Assembly (NCBI GenBank): GCA_964036045.1
Contig: OZ038379.1
Coordinates: 17,455,017 to 17,519,016, forward strand
DNA from: Eutreptiella sp. 'Long Island Sound 2002'
Lineage: Eukaryota; Euglenozoa; Euglenophyceae; Eutreptiales; Eutreptiaceae
Direction: 5' to 3'
Length of the DNA stretch: 64,000 nucleotides
The notes below the pieces were generated by a model, which was given only the letters and a program-made list of their open reading frames with translations, had not been told where the DNA came from and made no database searches. The translations under genes and the position numbers were made by a program. This document shows positions 43,307 through 55,579 of this stretch, in pieces. Position 1 is the stretch's first letter, and every line of letters begins with the position of its first letter.

Positions 43307-45664
43307 TGAAGCCGGTTCGGACCCCCGTGGCCATCTTTGGGTCACTTGGGGTGTGTATCTATGTGCCGGCAAGCCGCCATTGGCTGATATCATACTCTCC
43401 CATCCACCTGAACTAACCCGATGTGATAGTGCGATAGGTTTGGCCATTCCGGCTATGAGCGGCCATATTCAGTACCGAGGCGCCGCCAGCGGAGATCTAT
43501 ATATCAGAATATCAGGAATCAACACGGTTTTTTTATCATAATGTTTCCGTAATTTTTCAGCCTTCCGTTCTGATGGTCAATGTATCGGCGACTGTCAGTT
43601 GGCTCGCGATTTTGCGGTAACCGAATGGTTAACTGTTATTTACAGATATTTTGGCGGAAACCCCGATGAAGGGTCAGATTTCATCAGTAAAGGGTTCGTT
43701 GCTTCCGCAATTTTCATATTATACACTCGCAAAATTAATCCGATTTTTTCAGACTTTCAGAATCGAATTTTCGACTTCGACATCGCCGCACTCGATATGA
43801 CGAATCTCGAGTGGTCCGACATTTTTCCCCGATCACGAATCAACCTTCTTTTTGTTTTGCCCTTCGTTTTGCTTGGAGATATAGGCGAAACAAAGTTGAT
43901 TCGTGAGGCCACTTTGAAAGGTCATATCTCCGGCTCACCGCGAGTAGTCTCAATTTCGAGAATTGGGTTGGAACCGCATTGGTCTCAACTTAATTTAGGA
44001 AGCATCAAACGCCTTTGGTGTGTACACATGCCCGGTATAGCAAGGGATAATGGTCAAGAGGGTAGAAAGTGATATATAACTCTTGGACCGTGCAACTGAA
44101 TATTTAAATGCGACTTTCGAGTGTACCGCATGAGTGTTGGGAATGCATAGCAACTTTCCTTGGGTTCCTACGTATTTTTAACGTGAAGTTATGTCCATGG
44201 AGGGTCATGGCATGTCATGGTGGGAGCCACTTTTGAGGGTATGTGTTATATGCATGGTATGTGCTTCGATATGCTCACGCCCATGTTATATATCTCCGTT
44301 TGTAGGAAGATATATGGAGTCATACGTGGCAAGGGCTTCGCCCATGTCCCAATGGTGAACTCCATAGCGCTAGACTAAGTCTACCGCTCATATAGTGCAT
44401 GTGGGAGGGCTTACGGAGCGACCCACAAGCGCCAATATCAATTTTCCCATTTTCATGGTGCGTGTTGGGAGGAGGTTCGAAGGTGTCCTTTTGCGTCCAT
44501 ATAAGGATCCAAGTGGGGGGATTGTTTGCAAATGGTCCCAGGCAATTGTGTTTTGAGTCATAGGTTGACACCATGGGTAAGCGAAGTTATATACTATTGT
44601 AATTATCTTGAATTTGGCATTATTTGCATGTTTTGACCTCATTTTATGCTCATTTTTGTGTTTTATGTGCTCACCTGGTCGGCTAACAGTAAAGTGCCTA
44701 GAGATCCGTGAACTATGGTATGTTGCTTATATGTTGGCATATGCTTCGGTGTTGTACCTCACCATATGCCGGATCACATGGTCACTTTGGCTTGGCACAC
44801 GAGGCCTCACAAAATTAGGTCTCGAACTCATGAGCTGACTTGTGAAGCATGTCATGTACATAACCGGAGGGGTTTCGGAGCCAATGATGGGATATTCTTG
44901 GGCATGGACCTTTGGTCTATATCACCCTTGTATACTACTTTCCGGTTTGACACATGCATGGAGTATTTGAATATTTGCCGTATGCATTTTTGAGTATATA
45001 ATTGAGTTTTGGGCATTATGGTGTGATTTGCCTGATTTTGCCATGTTGTGAGGTCATCTTCATGGGGCAGTTCTCCAAGCCCATTCGACTCCAAGTCCAT
45101 CCAAGGTTATGTCAGGGTAGGGCATGGTCCTGAGTGCCACTCTAGGCCATGACACGCCACCTCCCCTATTGGGCTAGGACTTAGAGGCTTGGGGGTGAAC
45201 ACATTTTTGGGGTTTGTGTAGTGACTTGTGACACATGGCATTCAGCCATCTCATTTGACCTGGTTCAGGGCAATATGTTGGTGAGTCAAGGGAAGGTCTT
45301 GAGTCCAGGGAATGAGGGGTTTATGGCTGTGAATGTGTATGTTTACCTCTTTCCCCAACTTTGCTTTATTTGTGTTCATATGCCAATTTCAGGGCTTTCT
45401 TCCTTGGTGCAATTCTTGTACATGCCCGCCACCGTGGGACGACCGGTGTGCTGAACGGAGGCCCGCAGTGTGGATTGGATTATTGCTGGATTTGTGGGAT
45501 CTGGTTGCTCTTCAGGGTTGAAGGAGGATTGTATTTTATTTTCTATATTTTTGGATTTGGAACCCTGGATTTTGATAAATGCAATCGTTGATCAGGAGCA
45601 AATCGGCAGGGGTTACAGGCGGAAGGGGCACAGCAGGGGCCGGTCCTGGTAGGGACCTTCTTTA
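43307..45664 (+). repeat. 5' LTR of element 2 (diverged subfamily)
   Basis: Same TGAAGCCGGTTCGGACCCCC start and CCTTCTTTA end. 43700-44000 and 44270-45060 differ strongly from the other LTRs. The TATA-like box is changed to TAGAAAG. Confidence 0.9.
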
Positions 45665-48600
45665 TGGTAGCAGAGGCGTACCTGCTGCCCCTACCTACCG
45701 CCGACCCGGGGACTTGGGCCCTTATGAGCCCTGCCCAAATAAGCCCCGGGTGCGTATCGTGGACTCGGTGGAGACCACGCCGGAGATTGGAGCCAGAGAA
45801 GAACCGAGGCGTTCGGGAGCATGGCGAACTCCGGAAGTTGAAGCCCGAAGAGAAGTACGACGTTCGGGAAGAGGAGGACTCGACATGGAGGACCTGGTCT
45901 CCATGTGTGAGCGTCGCTGCCGAAAGGCATGCAACCTCCGCTCCGCCGCGGAGGACTCTGACGAGGCCTGCCATTCAGGCAGCAGTGGAGGACGGGCCCG
46001 GCGCTACCAGAAGCCCGGGTCACCCAAGCCCGCGGCAGGGGACGCCGGGGCTATGGATACGGACCCCAGCCCGGTCAGGCTGTGGGACTCCGAGCACTCC
46101 GAGGGCTATCGGACAGCTTATGAGCAACCCTCGGAGTCGGAGGAGACGGCCAGACCGCCCACAAGGGCGAAGACGGCCCCAGAACCCAGCCTGGAGCATG
46201 ATGCCGAGGCGTTGGAGAGGCCCGCCAGAGCCAGGACGGCGCCTGTGGCCCGGCACACGGAGCCAACGCGGGATAGCATGGGCGACACACCCATGGCGGA
46301 GGACTCCGAAGCGCCGGGAACCGCGGGATGCGCCGGATCAGGTGGAAAGCACGCTGAGTGCCACTGCGAGCACGTGTCGTTCCTCATTGGCAAGTACCCA
46401 AAGATGGGGATGGACGCCATCGTGCATCGCCTAGACCGCCTGGACAACGCGAAAGACGGTCTAGAGGAGGACGTCGCGGGATCCTGGATGACCAGTCGGC
46501 CGCGGAGAAAGACATGGAGGAGCTGCGAGTGGAAGGGGATCGGTACCGGGAAAATCAGGAGCTGGCACAGGAGAAGCAGCAGCGAGTGGTGGACAGCCTC
46601 CTCCACCTGGTGGAGGACATGTCGGGACGCCTGAAAAGGCTGGAGGAGCTACAGCCCCTCGCCTCGGGTCCGGAGCTCCCGGCAAAGCCGGCCGCGGCAG
46701 AGCTGGTGGAGCGGGTTAACACCCTCAGGAGCGCCATGGAGAAACCCATGGGCGGCCCTGCAGAGGCACCCTACGCGCCTCCGCGTGTTGACTGGGGTGC
46801 GCTGCCGTTTGTTCCCATGTTCAGCGAATCCACAATGCTCGGGGAACACACGTCACCGGCTGGGTCCATGCGGGAAGGGCACGTAACCACGGACCCGAGG
46901 AGCCTGACGGTACAGATGTCCCAGGCCGCCCAGGATCTACCGCCAACTACGACTACCCATGCAGTTTATGCGGAAGAGGAGATCCAGAGCCAGACCATGC
47001 AGGGGCGAACCATGGGAAGCGCTGACGGACATGGTCGAGGCCACGCAGGCGGAAATCTGTGGGCGAAGGACCCCAATACGGGGATATGGACGGCCGATGG
47101 AGCAGGTCCTTCCCGCATTCCAAACCCCATGGGTTCAGGCCCAACTGGACCGCACTCCATGGAGGAGAGGGATGTACGGGGAGTGTACTCACACCCCCCG
47201 GCCACAGGTGGTATCCGTCTCGGTGGAGTAGTGGCGGGAGACGTCGGAGACGCCATCAGGATTGACGACCTCAGGGGAATCAAAATCCCCTATTACGACG
47301 GGAACCCGTCCAACCTGGATGACTTCATCCTGGACTGGGAGGACTTCGCCGAGGAGGTCGTCGGCGAGATGCGGGGAGCGCCGCGGGACAAGTGGGTATG
47401 CCGGACATTCCCACACCGGCTGGCGCAGGACCTGAAGGAGGAGCTGCGGGATCAGATCCGGGAAGGACTGATCCGTACGGAGCAGGCCTGCCTCCAGTGG
47501 TTGGAGGATGAGGAGCGGGTGGACGCTCCGAACCAGAAGCTGGAGGATTTGTGGTCCATCCCGCTGCCGTTGGACCGCGGTGAGTTGCGGGTCCGGGAGT
47601 GGAACCGGTATCTGCGGAAGTACCGGAGATGCCTCAAGCTGGTGGAGGACTGGAACGAGGCCAGCGAGATCCGCCACTTGCTGAAGGACGTCCTCCCTGG
47701 AAACTGGAAGAGGAGAGTGGAGGACGAGGAGAAGAAGCGAGCCAAGAAGCGGGTGGCGGTGAGGATCATGGCGGCGGAGGCTACCCATGCGGGTATCATG
47801 GAGTTCTTCAGGAGGAACCTGGGCGAGCCCAACCGGATGTTGGGACTGAAGAACGCCGTGTACGTGGAGGTGTTTGGAGACTCCATGGGGCAAAGGTTGC
47901 AGCGCCTCAACAACGTGGAGTGGAGGCGCGGGGAGCCGCTGAGGATGCAGGTCATCTTCGCCCGCATGAGCCTGGACGAGATCGTGAAGTAAATCACGGT
48001 GGAGTTGAAGCTCAATGCGAAGAACGAGGCCCACGTGCAGGATCGACATGGTCATGGACAACGAGGCCACCAAGAAGACCGCCATCATCGGGAGATCCAG
48101 GAGGACACGGCCAATTCCGTGGAGGATGGTAGTGGAAGTGGCCAAGACCATTGGTCCCGGGAGGATCACGAGGAGGCCCATTTCTTCGCGTTTGTGGCGC
48201 ACAACGTGAGGGACCATGGGCAAGATCGGTCCAGATGGAGCCGGGTGGGACCCAGGAAGGGCAAAGAGCCAAGGAGGATCGGGAACCCACCGCTCTCGTT
48301 CTGGGAGTACAGGTCTCAGCACGACGGGTGCTTGGTCTGTTATGGCAAGGGAAACAACCATGCACATGACCACCGTCAGTGCAAGGTGTATGAAGCGGAC
48401 AAGAAGGCCTACTTCGCCGCTCACCCCGAGAAGAAGCCCAAGGAGCAGCGGATTTCCGATTGGAAGGCGAAGGGCGGAGACGGGGGAAAAGGCCAAGGCA
48501 AAGGCCAAGGAAAAGGCGGAGGGAGAGGCTATGGTGGTGGACCTGGCCAAGACCGACGAGTGAGGTCGATCGAGGAAGTTGCTGAGGACATGTTGAGGAC

Positions 48601-48685
48601 GTTGGAGGAACTCAAAGCCCAGCAATGTGGTGGACAAAGTCCTGGCGGATCGCAGCCGGAAGGGGCTGCAGGAAGTCAAGTCTAG
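45579..48685 (+). pseudogene. gag: Gag of element 2 (frameshift and nonsense)
   Basis: ATG in the LTR as in element 1. One G is lost in the GCGGGGATCC run at about 46478-46480, shifting the frame, and TAA at 47990-47992 replaces a Tyr codon. The coiled coil, capsid-like region and zinc knuckle (CLVCYGKGNNHAHDHRQC) are otherwise present. The first 250 residues differ from elements 1 and 3 much more than the rest. It ends at the same UAG (48683-48685). Confidence 0.85.
45665..45676 (+). promoter_or_regulatory. Primer-binding site of element 2
   Basis: TGGTAGCAGAGG, identical to that of element 1. Confidence 0.8.
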
Positions 48686-51600
48686 AGGAGCCCCCACGGG
48701 AGTGGGACCTCGGAGGTCTCTCCTCCAAAAGTCAGTCGAATCTCTGAGGAATCAGAGGCACATCGGGTGCCGAAGAAGGCTCCGGAAGAGCCAAAACCAC
48801 TGAGTTTCGCCACTCCCAACCCCTGGAGCGCCCTGCCAAGGGAAGTACATGTGGGTACGGGACATGGCAAGAAGGAAGGAGCGACCACGGAGAGCCCCGT
48901 GGACGGGCAGGACCAACCCAAGATCTACACCATCCGTGACCATACCCTTGAAGTCCTGATGCACCCGGACGTGCTAGAGTTGCATGCCGTGAGAGTCGTC
49001 CATACACCTCATGGCGACGAGCGGCAGTTGCACTTGAAAGTGCGAGTACGGTGCGGACGAGAGGAGAAGGTGGTGGATGTGTTGGTGGATACGGGTGCCC
49101 AAGTGAGCCTGGTCCGGAGAGGGTTGTTCAAGGAGGAACTCCTGCAGCCCAGCCGGAGACCGGTCCGCCTGAAGGTCGCCAACGGGGAGATCATGGGTGG
49201 GGGCACCCATGAGGCCACTATCAGTATGGAATTCTGGGAACATGAGCGCTTGAACCGCCCTGATCTGGCGAAGAGAAGCACTCTATCCGGGAACTTCTAT
49301 GTGGCCGACATTACAGATTGGGATATGATCATGGGGTATGACTTCATGGTGGCAAATGCCATTGGAGCCCTTCCCCATCGTGCAACGCTGGTCCGGGAGG
49401 ATGATGAATGCCTAACATGGCTGTCCACGGACTATGCATGCGGATCATCCCAATGGAATGCTGAGGAAGAGGACCGGATCGTCCGAGCGGTGCAAGCTGT
49501 GGGGGCCAAGTCCAGAGGAGACCGCGGAGTTCAGCTCACGGAATATGGAATGGCGCCACAGGTGTACGACAGGATGATCCAGACGCTGGGAGCCGAAGCG
49601 CCCGAGACGGACGTCTTCGCTTCCCGGGATGCCCCACTTCTGCGGAAGTGTAGGAGGCATTGGCATCGAGGAGACTCAGCCTGGCATAGGCATTGGGGTT
49701 TGAAGGAGTGGGGACCCATGTATTGGCATGGCTCCCTGGATAATACCAGACGTACGGTGGAGAAGATCGTCGCGCATAGGGCGAAGAGGATCCTGGTCAT
49801 AACCGGCATAGGATCCACCCCATGTCCGCTGGAGGGTCTCAAGTCGACGCTGGACTCCATCACCCTGAACGAGATGTCATTCGGGCCAGAGGGGGGGTTG
49901 TTCATCGACGCCAAGGGTGTATCAATGCCCTCCCCGGGTCAAGTGTGGGGTACCAAGGCTTTCCTGGTGGATGGGGCGCAAGCCCAGCCCACGGGTGATG
50001 AAGCATTCATCCGTAGGGTGGAGGCGGTGCCCATGAAGGTCATGTTTGAGCCCAAGGAGGGGACGGATCAGCCTATTGATGGCATTGACGTCCTGTCCCA
50101 CTCCGAGATCGACGACGTCGTCAACTACATGCGGACGGGGATGCACGACCGTGTGGCAGCCAAGAAGAGGCGGGCCATGGTCACATCTCCGCATTGGTGG
50201 GATGACAAGATGTTGGTCACCGGCAAGTACGAGAAGGACGAGTTCGTGCCGAGGGTCATGGATCACATCGCGGACAAATACGATGGTCCGGTTGGGTCGG
50301 ACCCACCAACATGGGATTTTCCAAGAATGGGTGCCGATAGTGACAGTCACCAGCCGGAGGCCGCAAATTTCCGAAGATTATCGGTGGGAAGAACTCCCCA
50401 CGACGATGAAGACGGCATATCGGACGAGGAGAAGTCGGAATCGGACCCAGAAGAGGCCTATACCGCAGTGCGGTCGGTTGTATCTATACCGAAGCAAGCG
50501 GCTGAAGAGGCCCAGGAGAACCCGAAGGTCGCCGAGCTGAAGGAGAGGCTGATCAATGCCTATCCGCAGCTATTCAGTGGCGTCGCCAACAAGAACCCTC
50601 CAGATCGTGGGAGGTTTGGTACAGCGAAGATCAAGCTGAAGCCGAACCCGAAGATCTATCGTCATCGGGAGTACCAACTTCAGGGCGATCGGGCCGAGGC
50701 CATGAAGAAGTTGTTGGCCGAGTTCATTGAGCGGGGATGGATCGAACCCTCCGACAGTGAGTGGGCCAGCCCAGCCTTCGTCGTGCCCAAGAAGGAGAAG
50801 GGCGAGTGGAGGTTGGTGGTGGATTACAGGGGTTTGAACGAGCAAACCGAGCACGACTCGTACTCGCTTCCCCTGATCGACTCCATCCTCCAAAAACAAC
50901 AGAAAAAGCGGATCTTCACGGTGTTGGACCTGAAACACGGTTATCACCAGATGCCTCTACACCCGGACTCCAGGCCCTGCACAGCGATGTCGACGCCGCT
51001 GGGGCCCATGCAGTGGAAAGTGGTGCCTATGGGCGCCAAGCGCATGATGGAGGACCTACTAGGTCCTGTCCGGGACTGTGCCGATCCCTTCGTGGATGAC
51101 ATCATCATCGGGTCCGGCACGGAGAACATGACTGAGGACGAGCTCATCGACGCGCATGAGAAGGATCTGCGCCGAGTGCTCAGCGAGTTGGACAAGCACA
51201 ACATGGTGTGCAAGCCCACCAAAGCCTCACTCTTCGTGAAGGAAGTGGAGCTTGCGGGTCACGTGGTTGGTCACGGGCAACGCCGTCCCATGCCTGGGAA
51301 GCTGGCGTCCCTGCACCACTGGGAGAAGCCCCAGACTATCAGCGAACTCCGATCCTTCATGGGGTTCTGCAACTACTATTCGGGCTATGTCCGAATGTAT
51401 GCAGAACTGTCGGGGCCGCTGCACAAGATGCTGCAAGTGGGCAAGTTCGATGGCCAGAAGGGGAGCAGGAAGAAGCTTGCCTGGACCCCTGAGGCCGAGG
51501 ATGCGTTCAGCCGCCTGAAGGAGCGACTCCTGGGGCAGCTGGGGCTATTCCTGGTGGGCCCGGACAAGGGATTCGTGCTACGGACGGACGCCTCGGACTA

Positions 51601-53195
51601 TGCTGTAGGGGCAGTCCTCGAGCAGATCCGGGACGACGGGTCACATGTACCCGTGGCGTTTTGGAGTCGAATCCTGGCCGAGGGCCAACGCCGCACCTGG
51701 ACAGCGAGGGAGAAGGAGACGTACGCCATTGTTTGTGCGCTCAGGAAGTGGTCTGGTCACATCGGATTGCAACCGGTGGTGGTTTGCACGGACCATCAGT
51801 CCTTGCAGTGCTGGCACAAGGAGCACGTCGACACCCCCTCGGGACCGGCGGCAAGGAGGGCCCGGTGGCACAAGACGTTCGCCAAGTTCGACCTCAGCGT
51901 CGTATACGTCCCGGGGAAGGACAACACTGTGGCAGATTGCCTCAGTCGATGGGCCTACCCCGCGGGCAAGGCGTGGATGGACATATCCAGCCATGGAGAC
52001 GCCGAGGAGACCGAGGAGGCCAAGCGCATCATCGAGATGGAGAAGGCCATGGAGCAGGAGGGGGTCAAGTGCTTTGTGGTGATGGCAAACCGTACGGACC
52101 TAGCTAAGTTCCGGGGCGCCCGCGTCCAGGCTATTCGAGAGGAAACCCTCGAGCAGTGGATGGTGGCCCCTGTAGAGCTAGTCAGGTCGGTGCTCACAGA
52201 GGACTGGTCGGATGACTACGCGGCATCCAGGCACTGGAGCAAGTACTGGAATGCCGTCAGCGCCCCGTCGGACGACGAGTGGCCTGAGGGCTTGACCGAG
52301 GATGGGGACAAGTTGTTCCTCAAGGACAAGCTGCTGGTGCCCGAGAACCGAGTGGAGGAGCTCATTGACCATTGGCACAACGCCCAGCTCATGCACCCTG
52401 GCCGAGACAAGATGCAGCAGGACCTGGAGTGGCGTTTCAGGTTCCCCCCGGGGTACTACGCCATCCTGGATAGGTATTGTAGCGACTGCGCCGTGTGTCG
52501 AACCACGAAGAGCCCCAACCACTCCACAGCGGGCAACCCGGTGTATACGGCTATACCGGAGGCCCCTATGCGGTCCGTGGCCATGGATGTATTCGCCATG
52601 CCGGAGGTCACCGTGGAAGGAGAGACCTACGACTGTGTCATCCTGGCGGTGGATAGGCACAGTGGGTATATCGTGGCGGTCCCTGGCAAGAAGTCCAAGA
52701 AGAAGGACAAGAAGGACAAGCATGGAGTGGGGCTGCAGGCCAAGACCGTCGCTAATGCCATGATCAGGCATTGGCTGACGATTTTTGATGTCCCAGCTGT
52801 CATCTGCAGCGATCGGGGCAGTCAATTTGTGGGGACGTGGTTCAAGACTATGTGCAAGCACATGGGCATTCGACATGCCAAGACCGTGGCGTACCACAGC
52901 CGGTCGAATGGCCGGGCTGAGGTTGCCGGGCGGCATATGTTCGAGAAGTTCCGCCAGCTGCACATCGACGAACCGGGCCGGAACTGATACAATTCGCTGT
53001 GGAGAGTACTCCAAGCGTATCACGACCTTCCGGGACCCACTGGACTGTCGCCCCATCGCATCCTGTTCCTACGGGATCGAGTGTCACGCACTCTCCCGTG
53101 GTTGAACCATGGCAAAGTGGCCCGGGATGCGAACGCTATGATGGCTGAGGCGGACGACACGGCGGCCAAGGTGTGCAAGGCACTTCAGGACGAAC
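48686..53195 (+). pseudogene. pol: Pol of element 2 (RT deletion, stop, truncated by element 3)
   Basis: Same frame as the repaired gag frame, open from the UAG to TGA 52985-52987 (replacing Trp). Protease (DTGAQ), RT with FVDD near 51092, RNase H and integrase (HHCC and the D,D,E core) are recognisable. A 21-bp in-frame deletion at 51040/51041 removes NGNAAFQ just before the catalytic FVDD region, which should abolish RT function. It is cut at 53195 before the chromodomain. Unlike element 1 it has TAC at the position of that element's stop. Confidence 0.88.
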
Positions 53196-55579
53196 TGAAG
53201 CCGGTTCGGACCCCCGTGGCCATCTTGGGGTCACTTGGGGTGTGTATCTATGTGCCGGCAAGCCGCCATTGGCTGATATCATACTCTCCCATCCACCTGA
53301 ACTAACCCGATGTGATAGTGTGATAGGTTTGGCCATTCCGGCTATGAGCGGCCATATTCAGTACCGAGGCGCCGCCAGCGGAGATTTATATATCGGAATA
53401 TCAGGAATCAACAGGGTTTTATTATCGTAATGTTTCCGTAATTTTTCGGCCTTTCGTTCTGATGGTCAATGTATCGGCGACTGTCAGTTGGCTCGCGATT
53501 TTGCGTTAACCGATTGGTTAACTGTTATTTCCAGATATTTTGGCGGATACTCCGTTGAAGGGTCAGATTTCATCAGCAAAGGGTTCGTTGCTTCCGCAAT
53601 TTTCTAAATAAGCACTCGAAATTTTAATCTGAATTTTTCGCGATGTCGAAATCGGATTTTCGACTTCGAGATCGCCGCACTTGATTTGGACTTCGTCGAG
53701 TGGTCGTACTCTTTTCCCTATGCCCGAATCAGGTTTCCCTTATACTTGCCACCCATTTGACGTGGAGATATAAGGGAAACAAAAGCGAATCGTGGGACCA
53801 CTTTGAAGGATCATATCTACGCGCGAGTGTGAGGAAAGAGAATAAGGAAGGTTGGGTTGCAAGCGCCTTAGTCTCAACTTAGTTTAGGAAGCATCAAACG
53901 CCTTTGGTGTGTACACATGCCCGGTGTAGCAAGGGATAATGGTCAAGAGGGTATAAAGTGATATATAACTCTTGGACCGTGCAACCGAATATTTCAATGC
54001 GACTTTCGAGTGTACCGCATGAGTGTTTGGGTTGCATAGATACTTTCCTTGGGTTCCTACGCATTTTTAACGTGAAGTTATGTCCATGGAGGGACATGGC
54101 ATATCATGGTGGGAGCCACTTTTGAGGGTATGTTTTATATGCATGGTATATGTCTTGATATGCTCACGCCCATGTTATATATCTTCGTGTGGCCGGAGAG
54201 ATGGGGAGCCATACGTGACAAGGGTTTTGCCCATGTCCCAATTGTGGAATTCAAAGCGCTAGACTAAGTCTACCGCATATGTATTGCTCATGGTATGTTT
54301 TACAAAGAGATCCATGAGTGCACTCCCATTTTCATGGGGCATGTAGATATGAGTGGCGAAGGTATCTCCATGCGCCCGATTGGGGATCCAAGTGGGGAAT
54401 TGTTCGCAAATGGTTCCAATCATTTGTGTATTGAACCATGAGCGAATATCATGGGTGAGCATAGAGATATACTATCATGACAACTTTGTATTTGGTCATA
54501 TTTTCATGTTTTTGACCTCAATTTTTGCTCATTTTTGCGTTTTGTGTACTTACCTGGTCGGCAAACAGCAAGAAGCCTATGGAGAGTCGAACCATGGTAT
54601 GTTGTTCATATGTTGGCATATGCTTTGGAGTTGAACACCACCATATGCCGGATCGCGTACTCCATTTGGCTTGGCGCATGAAGGATCACAAGAATTGGTC
54701 TCAATATCATGGGCTGACTTGGGCAGTGCGTGGCGCCCATATTCGAAGGGGTTTCGAGGGTAAGGTGGGGATGTACATGGGCATTGGCCTTTGGTCTCTA
54801 TCCTCCATGAATACTAGACTTCGATTCCATGCATGCTTTGATCCTTCGGATAAGTGGTAACCTCCATTTTGAGCATATATTTGATATATGGCCAATATGG
54901 TGTGAAATGGCAGTTCTTTGGCATGTTATGAGTTCAAACTCATGGGGCATATCTCCAAGCCCAATCGACTCCAAGTCCAACCAAGTTTATGTCAGGGTAG
55001 GGCATGGTCCTGAGTGCCACTCTAGGCCATGACACGCCACCTCCCCTATTGGGCTAGGATATATAGGCTTGGGAGTGAACACATTTTTGGGGTTTATGTA
55101 GTGACTTGTGACACATGGCATTTAGCCATCTCATTTGACCTGGTTCAGGGCAATATGTTCGTAAGTCAAGGGAAGGTCTTGAGTCCAGGGAATGAGGGGT
55201 TTGTGGCTGTGAACGTGTATGTTTACCTCTTTCCCCAACTTTGCTTTATTTGTGTTCATATGCCAATTTCAGGGCTTTCCTCTTTGGTGCAATTCTTGTA
55301 CATGCCCGCCACCGTGAGACAACCGGTGTGCTGAACGGAAGCCCGCAGCCGCAGTCTGGATTTGGATTGGATTGTGGATTGGGTCATTGCTGTATTTGTG
55401 GGATCTGGTTGCTGTTCAGGGTTGAAGGAGGATTGTATTTTCTATTTTCTATATTTTTGGATTTTGGACCTTGGACTTTGAGGATTTTGAGAAATGCAAT
55501 CGTTGATCCGGAGTAAATCAGCAGGGGTAACAGGCGGAAGGGGCACAGCGGGGGCCGGTCCTGGTAGGGACCTTCTTTA
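53196..55579 (+). repeat. 5' LTR of element 3
   Basis: 2384 bp, nearly identical to both LTRs of element 1. TATA-like box at 53952-53958; gag ATG at 55494. Confidence 0.92.

Larger units (their letters stand above)
43307..53195 (+). mobile_element. Ty3/gypsy chromovirus element 2 (5' part; interrupted by element 3)
   Basis: LTR, primer site, gag and most of pol are present. The element stops at 53195 between integrase and chromodomain, where element 3 begins; the rest should lie beyond the window. Its LTR is clearly more diverged from elements 1 and 3 than its pol is. Confidence 0.88.
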
